Shown here one piece after another: positions 1-8,400 of a stretch of 64,000 nucleotides of DNA. Source of the stretch: Sphingobacterium sp. HMA12 (GTDB lineage Bacteria > Bacteroidota > Bacteroidia > Sphingobacteriales > Sphingobacteriaceae). The stretch covers positions 181,958 through 245,957 of the forward strand of contig NZ_BEYR01000005.1 of NCBI RefSeq assembly GCF_002933815.1. The letters are read 5' to 3'. How positions within the stretch are numbered: position 1 is the stretch's first letter; every line of letters begins with the position of its first letter. The notes beneath the pieces were generated by a model. It was not told where the DNA came from. It did not search any database and was given only the letters and a program-made list of their open reading frames with translations. The position numbers and the translations under genes were made by a program.

Positions 1-1964
1 GTTTGTGCATAAAGCACATTTGTCCGATACGAATTGGTCCAATTTATTGTCAATTTATGCGGTAGCTTTACCTGTATCATCAAATTACTTTGGAAAGACC
101 AAAGATTTCGATCAATCGATAGGTTATTTAGCTTATCAGGTGTGTTTTTATAGTGGATATATTGAATCTGACCAAAACCGTACAGTGTTAAGCTTTTAAA
201 AATTTCTTGGCCCCCATTCAAGGAAATAGCAGCACTCCGAACAGCCTCAATATTTTGATAAGTCTGGGCATAATTCTTTTCATTAAGCTGATGGATCATG
301 GATATATAATTTCGATGGTTAAGGAAAGTTACACCGATATTCCAACGCTGGCCATGCACATATTTTAACTCCATATTATCGGTCAGTTGTGGCACCAAAT
401 GAGCATTGCCCTGGTAGCTCGTATTAGCATCAAAAAAAAATATTGCAGGATTCAGATCCTGATAGTTGGGACGTACGATCCTTCGTCCGTAAGCAATTTG
501 TATGGCTTTGTTATTTTCTTTATTGATTTTGTAAATGCCAAATAAAGTAGGAAAAAGATATAAAGTTTGTTTACGCTTGCCCAATTCGACATATACATCA
601 TTAATTTCGTTATGAAATTGCGAATATTCAGTTCTTAAGCCCAATTTAAATTCCCACTGTTTTAATTTTATTTGAAAATCTGTATATAGTGCTTCCAGAT
701 ACTCTACTTGTCTAAATGCGCTTTCAAGTGCGTCTGCATCCCGCAGATTTTGGTCAGTTTCCCCCTTTTTGTAATATCCACGTGAGCTACGTGCCGATCG
801 GCTTAGCTGGAACCCCGCTTCTAGCCCAAACCGTTCTTCAAATTTTCGCTGGAAATCGGTCTTAATTCCACAAAGATCAACAACAAAAGGATTGTTGGAA
901 TATAACAACTGCTCATCTTTACGCTGATGCGCAGCTCTCTGCATGATCATTGTTGTTAAATCTTGCCACCTATTACTTGTATAATTTAGGTAATCGACAT
1001 CCCATTGAATGGTTGTCTTTTTATTTTCAGCGGCATAATCGTAGTGTAGGTTAGCACTATTTTTATGAACAGGATTGCGTAGGTTACTCCATGATGACGT
1101 GGATTGAAATAAGTCACCTGCGTTGGAAAAACTGGTCTGATAATCCCCTAATTCCTTATAGTTATTTTGAAGAAAATTCCAGTTCAATTCAATCGAAGAA
1201 TTCTTGCTTATCCGATATTCAAGTCCGATTCGTGCATTCATTTCCAGTGCATGATTACGCTCTTGGTTGTGCTGAGCAATTGTATTGATCTCATTGTCCT
1301 CGGCTACCAACTGACGTTCGCGAGCAACATCGAAATAATTGGAAGACCGGGCAATAGAAAACCCCGAGTTGATGGTCCATTTTTTCGTGCCATATTGGAT
1401 CAGCATACCATTGTTGTATTTCCACAGCCTGCCCTTTGATTCGCCCAAAAATACGGTTCCTTTCAACCCTTTTAATACATCCATTTTTGTCCTAATATCA
1501 ATTACTCCAGCATAACCTTCAGCACTCCATTTTGCTGGTGGTATAGACATTAAATCAATGTTTGCTACTGATGTCGCTGGTATAGATTTCAGATAACTTA
1601 TCAATGCCGTCCCAGTGAGGTGAGTTTGCTTACCATCTATGGTGACGAGCACGCCCATTTTCCCCTGCAAAGCCAAGTTCCCTAATTCATCGATCTGTAA
1701 ACTCGGGATGTTGTTCAACACATCAAATGTATTTCCATTTAATAAAACAGAATTGCTTCTGGGACTAATCCGCACGCGATCCAAAAGTTGCTGTTGGAGT
1801 GGTATGTTTCTTTTAACCTCGACGGTATCTAGCTTTTGTGGATCGTGACCAGGCGGCTTCACTACGACGCTATCCCGCGATTGCACCGCATTTTTTGGCC
1901 CTACCTGCGCCAATAAAAGACATGGCAAGCCCAGGGATAGCCATAATAGTATCCTAAATCTCAT
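1..1964 (-). CDS. TonB-dependent-receptor-like outer-membrane beta-barrel protein, C-terminus outside window
   Basis: I translated this reading frame by hand on the minus strand from the ATG at 1964; it runs open to the window edge (about 654 codons), so the C-terminus is missing. The first ~20 residues are a signal peptide (hydrophobic LLWLSLGLPCLLLAQ, cleavage after AQ). A plug-like segment follows at about residues 30-165 (SVLLNGNTFDVLNNIP, VLVTIDGKQTHL, then SAEGYAGVIDIRTK), typical of the Bacteroidota outer-membrane beta-barrel family that resembles TonB receptors but lacks the SusC-type start. The rest alternates aromatic and polar residues as barrel strands do. It starts 20 bases after the BlaR1-like gene stops, so it should be the third gene of the blaI-blaR1 operon and share its operator. 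The ligand is unknown. Family-level confidence is high; specific function is not known. Confidence 0.82.
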   Translation of the reverse strand, partial: MRFRILLWLSLGLPCLLLAQVGPKNAVQSRDSVVVKPPGHDPQKLDTVEVKRNIPLQQQLLDRVRISPRSNSVLLNGNTFDVLNNIPSLQIDELGNLALQGKMGVLVTIDGKQTHLTGTALISYLKSIPATSVANIDLMSIPPAKWSAEGYAGVIDIRTKMDVLKGLKGTVFLGESKGRLWKYNNGMLIQYGTKKWTINSGFSIARSSNYFDVARERQLVAEDNEINTIAQHNQERNHALEMNARIGLEYRISKNSSIELNWNFLQNNYKELGDYQTSFSNAGDLFQSTSSWSNLRNPVHKNSANLHYDYAAENKKTTIQWDVDYLNYTSNRWQDLTTMIMQRAAHQRKDEQLLYSNNPFVVDLCGIKTDFQRKFEERFGLEAGFQLSRSARSSRGYYKKGETDQNLRDADALESAFRQVEYLEALYTDFQIKLKQWEFKLGLRTEYSQFHNEINDVYVELGKRKQTLYLFPTLFGIYKINKENNKAIQIAYGRRIVRPNYQDLNPAIFFFDANTSYQGNAHLVPQLTDNMELKYVHGQRWNIGVTFLNHRNYISMIHQLNEKNYAQTYQNIEAVRSAAISLNGGQEIFKSLTLYGFGQIQYIHYKNTPDKLNNLSIDRNLWSFQSNLMIQVKLPHKLTINWTNSYRTNVLYAQ

Positions 1965-1984
1965 GCTGTTTTATCCTTTAAAAT

Positions 1985-3460
1985 TTAATGATCGAAGCTT
2001 TGATCTATTGCATTGGCTAATTTCCTGATAAAATCAGGTTTCACATTTTTATCAATAGCATTGATATTGTCCAGATCGAGTAAGAGTGCAGGTATGTTTG
2101 CATTACGTAGCACAGCATGATTTGTACTGATCTGGGGACTGCTCACCTGCAATCCATTTTGTTTCAGTTTCTGGTCTAAGCTAAACGCAAACCTCTGATT
2201 ATGCTGTTCGAGTGCGTTATTGGTAAACCCTGATTGGTACAGAATCCGAATAGGGAGTGTCTCTTTTGTTTTTACGAGATCAAAATGAATGGAAAGAAAT
2301 AAATCCCCTTCAATATTGGACCGCTCCTTCAACATCTTAAACTCGTCCCCTGCGCGCGAAAGCACCACTTTATATCCCTTGTGCTCTAACTCCCGCTTCA
2401 AGAGTAAACAGGTTTCCCATGTGAGTGATTTTTCAGTTAATCCGGAGGACGTTGTGGCTCCGGCATCTTTCCCCCCATGTCCCGGATCTAAGACAATTGT
2501 CTTCATACCGCCTTCTTCTACAGCATTAAAAATGGAATACAACGAACGCTTTGGCGGATTGATAAACGAATAAAACAATAGCGAAAGACATAAGACGGGA
2601 ACAGTCAATATGTATTTCCATTTTGATCGGGCAGAAGATGGTTTAGACATCATTACCTGGACACGTTCTACCAGCTCATGCTGGTTATTAAACAAACTGC
2701 TCTGTAATCCGATCGGCTTTTCTTCCTGCGAAAAGGCAAGCAAAAAGCGAGCATAGCCGCTTTTCCCGTATGTATCAGCCAAAATACGATCGACTTGATA
2801 TTCATGAGTAAGGTACAATTGCCCACGCAGCCAATAAATTAGTGGGTTCAACCAAAAAAGGCAACGAAAAATTTCGATAAACCATTTATCCAGACGATGC
2901 TTGAATAAAATATGTTGGCTCTCATGTTCAAAAATTAACTGCCCTGCCGCCGTATCGAGCAACTGCTCCTCCATAACGATAACGTGTTGTACAGAACAGT
3001 TTATATATTGATCAAATGGATCTACGATGATAAATCCCCTGTATTCACGCGGGTGCAACTGTCTAATTCTCCTACGTAATGTAATGTAGCGCACGATACA
3101 ACGAAGTAACAGCAAGACTGTAACGAGTAGATAGAGATAAGCAATCCAATGACCAAGCGAAATTGAGCTCCACAGCGAATCGGCCATTTCTACTTCCGTG
3201 AATAGATCTCCGCCTACTTGTATAGTGTTTAATACTTTCCCGACCTCAGCAACTTCTGGGGCTGTAGTTACCGACGAAAAGAATAATTCCGCCATGCGAA
3301 ATTTACCAAATGGCAATAGCAAGCTCAACAAACAGATTCCGATCAAATAATAACGGTTCCATTGAAAAAAAGAAAGACCTTTGATCACCAGAAAATAAAG
3401 GGCCGCTCCCAGCATTAGGCTGCAATTGACCTCAAACAGATAATAAAGTATATTATTCAT
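1985..3460 (-). CDS. BlaR1-like M56 membrane metalloprotease fused to an Amidase_3-like domain
   Basis: Sensor-protease partner of the upstream BlaI-type repressor. I chose the ATG at 3460, whose ATGAATAA overlaps the repressor stop; a longer frame from 3490 starts with TTG. Numbering from that TTG: membrane helices near 12-38 and 46-62, a further one at 113-130, the zinc protease motif HESQH at 189-193, and a last helix at about 292-310. The usual BlaR1 penicillin-binding sensor is absent. Instead residues 329-501 resemble N-acetylmuramoyl-L-alanine amidase (Amidase_3), with DPGHGG (His338), Glu353 and SIHFD (His402) as expected zinc ligands. The position where active amidases carry a catalytic Glu near the C-terminus reads LLLDLDN, with Asp. 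I infer an outward-facing domain that binds or slowly cleaves peptidoglycan fragments and triggers cleavage of the repressor. The domain assignment is firm; the sensing role is inference. Confidence 0.86.
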   Translation of the reverse strand: MNNILYYLFEVNCSLMLGAALYFLVIKGLSFFQWNRYYLIGICLLSLLLPFGKFRMAELFFSSVTTAPEVAEVGKVLNTIQVGGDLFTEVEMADSLWSSISLGHWIAYLYLLVTVLLLLRCIVRYITLRRRIRQLHPREYRGFIIVDPFDQYINCSVQHVIVMEEQLLDTAAGQLIFEHESQHILFKHRLDKWFIEIFRCLFWLNPLIYWLRGQLYLTHEYQVDRILADTYGKSGYARFLLAFSQEEKPIGLQSSLFNNQHELVERVQVMMSKPSSARSKWKYILTVPVLCLSLLFYSFINPPKRSLYSIFNAVEEGGMKTIVLDPGHGGKDAGATTSSGLTEKSLTWETCLLLKRELEHKGYKVVLSRAGDEFKMLKERSNIEGDLFLSIHFDLVKTKETLPIRILYQSGFTNNALEQHNQRFAFSLDQKLKQNGLQVSSPQISTNHAVLRNANIPALLLDLDNINAIDKNVKPDFIRKLANAIDQSFDH

Positions 3461-3824
3461 GATCTTCATTCTTTTTGATGAGTTCTTCAATCTTCTGTAT
3501 ATCTTCAGCCGAAAGTTTCTTCTCCTTTACCATAAAAGACAGGAGATTTTCGACGGAATCGTCGAAGTAGTTATCCAGTACCCTCGAAAATGAAAATTTT
3601 CTATACTGCATTTTCGAAATCAATGGATAGTATTGATAAGTCTTTCCAAAAGCCTTATAACCTACATAACCTTTCTTTTCCAGTATTCTAACAATCGAGG
3701 AGATTGTATTGTAAGGGATTGAATTGGTAGGGTCCAAGTACTCTATGACATCTTTGACAAAGACCTCCTTTAGATGCCAGATTACTTGCATGACTTCTTC
3801 TTCTTTTTTTGTTAGTTCTTCCAT
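3453..3824 (-). CDS. BlaI/MecI/CopY-family winged-helix transcriptional repressor
   Basis: A 123-residue protein of normal length for the family. The N-terminal ~70 residues form the winged helix (LTKKEEEVMQVIWHL, then NTISSIVRILEKKGYV as the recognition region), and the acidic, helical C-terminus is the dimerisation part that BlaR1-type proteases act on. It is the first gene of a minus-strand operon and overlaps the start of the BlaR1-like gene by 8 bases. Directly in front of it lies a set of symmetric repeats (3838-3899), the obvious site for autorepression. By analogy with BlaI/MecI, it should bind as a dimer and leave the DNA when its partner protease senses a wall-derived signal. That the regulon is more than this operon cannot be judged here. 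Confidence 0.92.
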   Translation of the reverse strand: MEELTKKEEEVMQVIWHLKEVFVKDVIEYLDPTNSIPYNTISSIVRILEKKGYVGYKAFGKTYQYYPLISKMQYRKFSFSRVLDNYFDDSVENLLSFMVKEKKLSAEDIQKIEELIKKNEDHE

Positions 3825-3837
3825 AATATAAAGATGA

Positions 3838-3899
3838 AACTTATTTTTCAGTTATACAACTTATTTTTCAGTTTAAAAACTGAAAAATAAGTTGTATAA
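3838..3899 (-). promoter_or_regulatory. Operator/promoter region of the blaI-type operon: three copies of a 16-bp motif, 23-bp perfect inverted repeat
   Basis: The 16-mer AACTTATTTTTCAGTT occurs at 3838-3853 and 3858-3873 as direct copies (20-bp period) and inverted at 3878-3893. The last two form a perfect inverted repeat with 23-bp arms, 3852-3874 and 3877-3899, separated by 2 bp; the outer parts contain TACA/TGTA half-sites like those bound by BlaI/MecI. It sits 14 bp upstream of the repressor start, so the binding site and promoter must overlap. The 20-bp spacing puts the direct copies on one face of the helix, suggesting cooperative binding. Repeats are seen; the protein that binds them is inferred. 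Confidence 0.8.
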
Positions 3900-3938
3900 T
3901 GAATTTCAATAAAAAAAAGAATGTCTAGAGGCTTATTT

Positions 3939-4049
3939 TTACTTCTTTAATAATCTCGAAAAGAAGAAATATGCAGCCATTAAGAAAATGATAATAACAA
4001 TAAGGACGACAATCTCCTGAGCGCCTATCCCCCAGTTCATACTATTCAT
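3939..4049 (-). CDS. 36-residue single-pass membrane peptide
   Basis: A short frame, 36 codons plus TAA. It begins MNSMNWGIGAQEIVV, continues as an uninterrupted hydrophobic helix at about residues 12-31 and ends SRLLKK, a positive-inside anchor. A GGAAGG stretch lies just upstream of the ATG, and the gene starts 16 bases after the dipeptide epimerase stop, so it should be co-transcribed with it. I do not recognise a family. The N-terminus faintly resembles TatA-like or other tiny helical membrane subunits, but it is too short to assign. The composition (clean helix, basic tail, RBS-like sequence, operon position) makes it more likely real than chance. Confidence 0.5.
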   Translation of the reverse strand: MNSMNWGIGAQEIVVLIVIIIFLMAAYFFFSRLLKK

Positions 4050-4065
4050 ACCTTCCGTATATAAG

Positions 4066-5163
4066 TTAAATCACCCATTTTTCACAGCCATCCAAAAATG
4101 CCTGGTCTATATCTGCGCCAATCCCCGGTTCGTCCGATATATGGATTTTGTACCCGTCATATTGAATCCCCCCGATGACCGGATCCTCTAGGTGCCCAAC
4201 CATGCAAGTATCTAAATCAAAAAATTTGACATTGGGAGCTGCATAGGCAAAATGGACTTTTGCTGCCAGGGCCAACCGAGATTCGAGCATTCCACCGATC
4301 ATACAGTTAATCCCATATTCCACAGCAACGTTATTGATTTTCAGCGCTTCTTGAATTCCCCCTGATTTTGAAAATTTGATATTGATATAGTCACAAGCAT
4401 CCGCTTTGCAAAGTCGTTCCGCATCATGATGCGAATAAACCGACTCATCAGCCATAATCGGGACAATCGTTTCTGTACGCAATTGGGGCAACAATTCATC
4501 ATTCCAGGCGCGCATAGGCTGCTCACAAAATTGAATTTTAAACGGTTCTAAGCCCTGTAAGGCTTCCACCGCCTCTTCGTAGGACCAACCTTGGTTTGCA
4601 TCAATCCGGATAGGCATCTCAAATCCTACCGCTTTACGAATTTCACGGATACGGGTCACATCTGTTTTCGGATCTTTGCCCAGTTTTACTTTCAGTAGCA
4701 CGGCGCCCCCATCCTGCAGACGCTTAGCTTTCATTGCCATCTCCTCTGGAGACGCTATGCCCAGCGTTATATCCGTTGTTATCTCCCGTTTCGTACCCTT
4801 CAAAAACTGATAGAGCGGAATACCGGCATGTTTGGCCGCCAAGTCATGCAATGCGACATCAAAAGCAGATTTGATCGTTCGATTCCCTGCAATATACAAA
4901 TCCAGCTCAGCCAGTCGTTCAGCAATGGCCAGTGGATCCTTTCCTTTCCAGATCTTAGCAAAATCACGTGCCAAAACCAGACAGGTATCCTGTGTTTCTC
5001 CCACGATCATGGGGAATGCAGAGCATTCACCGACACCGTAGATTCCAGTATCGGTATGAACACGTATAAAAGTATTCTGGGCATAATCCATAGTTCCGGT
5101 CGCAATAACAAATGGCTCCATCGGAATGCTTAGCCGGTATATCTCTATGTCAGTTATTTTCAT
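4066..5163 (-). CDS. Dipeptide epimerase, enolase superfamily (L-Ala-D/L-Glu epimerase type)
   Basis: A full-length 365-residue muconate-cycloisomerase subgroup enzyme. Visible catalytic parts: the KVK motif (Lys158 and Lys160, one acting as a base), metal ligands Asp188 (RIDANQGW), Glu214 (CEQP) and Asp239 (ADES), and the opposite-face lysine in INIKFSKSGG (263-266). The N-terminal capping domain covers about 1-125. Such enzymes epimerise L-Ala-D-Glu from murein to L-Ala-L-Glu for peptide breakdown in the cytosol; relatives in Bacteroidota act on other dipeptides, so the exact substrate is open. It lies next to the amidase-fused BlaR1 system on the same strand, which fits a cell-wall recycling theme. 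The 36-residue membrane peptide follows in the same transcript. Confidence 0.9.
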   Translation of the reverse strand: MKITDIEIYRLSIPMEPFVIATGTMDYAQNTFIRVHTDTGIYGVGECSAFPMIVGETQDTCLVLARDFAKIWKGKDPLAIAERLAELDLYIAGNRTIKSAFDVALHDLAAKHAGIPLYQFLKGTKREITTDITLGIASPEEMAMKAKRLQDGGAVLLKVKLGKDPKTDVTRIREIRKAVGFEMPIRIDANQGWSYEEAVEALQGLEPFKIQFCEQPMRAWNDELLPQLRTETIVPIMADESVYSHHDAERLCKADACDYINIKFSKSGGIQEALKINNVAVEYGINCMIGGMLESRLALAAKVHFAYAAPNVKFFDLDTCMVGHLEDPVIGGIQYDGYKIHISDEPGIGADIDQAFLDGCEKWVI

Positions 5164-5469
5164 CCTATGTCTATAAATTAAGTCATTTTTAATAGAGCAC
5201 CAACGGTGTGCAATACTTTGCCTAATTTATACATATTATTGCAATCCCACGATGCTTTTTCCATATCCAATAAAAATTTATCGCCAAATGATGCATTATT
5301 CGTGTATCGTAAAAGCGTATTAGCACAACAAAACAACAAATGCAATATCCATAACAAAAACATTAAAAAGAAACAATAAAATCAAAACAATCACATTTTT
5401 ATTAGAATATTTATAATTTTATTCATTTTTATTCCTATATTAGCAATGTATAATATTTGAAAAGGAAAG
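5164..5469. other. Divergent intergenic region between dipeptide epimerase and gltB
   Basis: About 300 A+T-rich bases separating two divergent genes; it must carry both promoters. The 3' half is almost pure A/T, and a TATAATATTTG string at 5449-5459 just before gltB is close to, but one base longer than, the Bacteroidota -7 box. A purine stretch (GAAAAGGAAAG) precedes the gltB ATG. I see no convincing gene or operator here. Confidence 0.5.
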
Positions 5470-8400
5470 ATGATTCAACAAAGACCGAAAACGGAGGGCC
5501 TTTACGACCCTAATTTTGAGCATGACGCCTGTGGAGTAGGCTTTGTCGCCCATATCAAAGGGAATAAATCACACGCACAAGTAAAAGACGCTTTGACCAT
5601 GTTGGAGAACATGGAGCATCGTGGTGCTTGTGGTTGTGATCCCGAAAGTGGAGACGGAGCTGGTATCATGATTCAGCTGCCACACGAATTTTTGTGGGAA
5701 GAATGTATCAGCTTAGGAATACAGTTAGAGGAACCGGGATATTATGGAACAGGAATGGTATTTCTTCCGAAAGAAGAAGGCATGAACAAAATATGTCGGG
5801 ACTTGATTGAGGAAGCCGCAGCCGAAAGGGGTATGAAATTCCTTGGCTACCGTCCAGTACCAGTCAATCGTGAAGGTATTGGACCAACAGCGCTCAGTGC
5901 CGAACCTGAAATCGTCCAATTTTTTGTTAGCAGACCGGACGGCGTTTCAAATACGGAAGAATTTGAACGCAAACTTTTTGTTCTACGTCGCCTGATCATT
6001 CAAAAAGTTAAACAACAACAAGAATACCCTCTCCCACTTTACTTTGCATCGCTTTCTTGCAAAACTATCATTTACAAAGGTCAATTAACAACATACCAAG
6101 TCGGCACCTATTACCTGGATTTACGTGATCCTCGAGTGGTATCCGCGTTTGGATTGGTACACTCACGCTTCTCGACCAATACTTTTCCTTCCTGGTCACT
6201 AGCACAGCCATTCCGTATGTTGGCTCATAATGGTGAAATTAATACCCTAACAGGTAACCTCAATTGGTTTTACGCTGGAATGCGTGCCCTTTCGTCACCT
6301 TATTTTACCGAAGACGAAATGGAAATCCTGCTTCCTATCGTTGATCGAGGGCAGTCGGATTCAGCCTGCCTTGACAATGTTGCCGAGCTCCTTTTACACA
6401 GTGGTCGTAGCCTGACACACGTCATGTTGATGTTGGTACCTGAGGCATGGGATGGTAATACCCAAATGGATCCACTGAAACGTGCGTTCTACGAGTACCA
6501 TGCAACCTTGATGGAACCTTGGGATGGACCTGCAGCGCTATGTTTTACCGATGGTAAACATATCGGAGCAACACTAGACCGTAACGGTTTACGCCCATTA
6601 CGTTATGCCGTTACCTCGGATGACCGTGTTGTGGTTGCTTCCGAAGCCGGGGCCCTTCCGATCGAAGAATCTACTATTATTAAAAAAGGCCGCCAACAGG
6701 CAGGAAAGATATTTCTCGTCGATATGGAGCAAGGCCGTATCTTGACGGACGATGAAGTAAAAGATCAATTGATCAACCAACAACCTTATAGTGATTGGTT
6801 GGACAACTATAAAATCAAGTTAGAAGAACTGGAAGAACCTCGTGTCACCTATACCTATCTTTCCAAAGAATCCGTTTTCAAATATCAGAAGACATTTGGC
6901 TTCTCCAGAGAAGACCTCGAAACAATCCTGACGCCAATGGCATTGACCGGGTATGAACCAACAGGTTCGATGGGTTCGGATGTTCCGCTAGCTATTCTTT
7001 CTGATCAGCCACAACATATCTCAAGTTACTTTAAGCAATTTTTCGCACAAGTAACCAACCCACCGATCGATCCCATCCGCGAGCGTTTGGTCATGAGCTT
7101 GGCGACCTTTATCGGTAATGCGGGAAATATCCTGATCGAGGACAAAAAATTCTGTCACTGCGTGACTTTACCTCATCCGATCCTCACCTCCAAAGAACTT
7201 GAAAAATTACGTTCCATTGATACCGGATTGTTTCAGGCAAAAACCATTCAGTCCTATTTCCGTTCAGACGGAAAGCCGGGTTCGCTGGAAGCAGGTTTAG
7301 AGCGTCTATGCAGATATGCCGATGACGCTGTACGTGATGGTTTTCAGGTATTGATACTTTCGGATCGTGCCATAGATTCCAAACATGCGGCGATCCCTTC
7401 TTTGCTTGCTGTATCAGCAGTGCACCACCACTTGATCAAAACCGGTAACCGTGGTGCTGTAGGACTAGTCGTCGAAGCCGGCGATGCTTGGGAAGTACAC
7501 CACTTTGCCTGTCTATTGGCCTTTGGTGCTACTGCGATCAACCCGTATATGGCACTGGCAAGTATCCGTACCATGAAGGAGCAAAACACCTTGGATACCG
7601 AACTTACCTGGCCTGAGCTATCCAAAAACTACGTAAAAGCAGTTAACAATGGCTTGCTGAAAATTTTCTCCAAAATGGGGATTTCAACATTACAATCTTA
7701 TCATGGCGCTCAGATCTTCGAGGTACTTGGTATCGACAAATCTGTTGTTGATAAATTCTTCTGTGGCGCAGTATCCCGTATCGGCGGTATGACACTGGAT
7801 GACCTGGCCAAAGAGGCTTTATCTAAACACTGGCGTGGATTTGAAAAAAGCCGTACACCACAGAACCTATTACCGGAAGGTGGTATTTATCAATGGAAAC
7901 GTCGTGGCGAAGGTCACTTGTGGAATCCAGATACCATTCACTTATTGCAGCAAGCATGCCGAACCGGAGACTATGCCACGTATAAAAAGTATGCGACCAA
8001 GATCAACGAACAGAAAGAACATATGTTTACCCTGCGTGGACTGTTGGATTTTGCAAAACATCGCAATTCCATTCCATTGGAGCAAGTTGAGCCGGCAAGC
8101 GAAATTTTAAAACGTTTTGCTACCGGAGCGATGTCCTTTGGATCTATCTCCCACGAAGCGCATAGTACCCTTGCCATTGCCATGAACCGCATCGGCGCAA
8201 AATCAAACACCGGTGAAGGAGGTGAAGATGAATTGCGTTATCAACCTCTTCCAAACGGAGATTCCATGCGTTCGGCAATCAAGCAAGTTGCTTCTGCGCG
8301 CTTTGGTGTCACCTCCAATTACCTGACGCAAGCTGATGAATTACAAATCAAAATGGCACAGGGTGCTAAACCGGGTGAAGGTGGTCAATTACCGGGTCCT

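Noticed and set aside
5178..5363. 61-codon minus-strand frame between the epimerase and gltB
   Set aside because: No ribosome-binding sequence and no resemblance to any family; the position overlaps the expected promoters.
5449..5459. TATAATATTTG as gltB promoter
   Set aside because: It has three bases between TA and TTTG instead of two, so it does not match the -7 consensus exactly; noted only in the intergenic entry.
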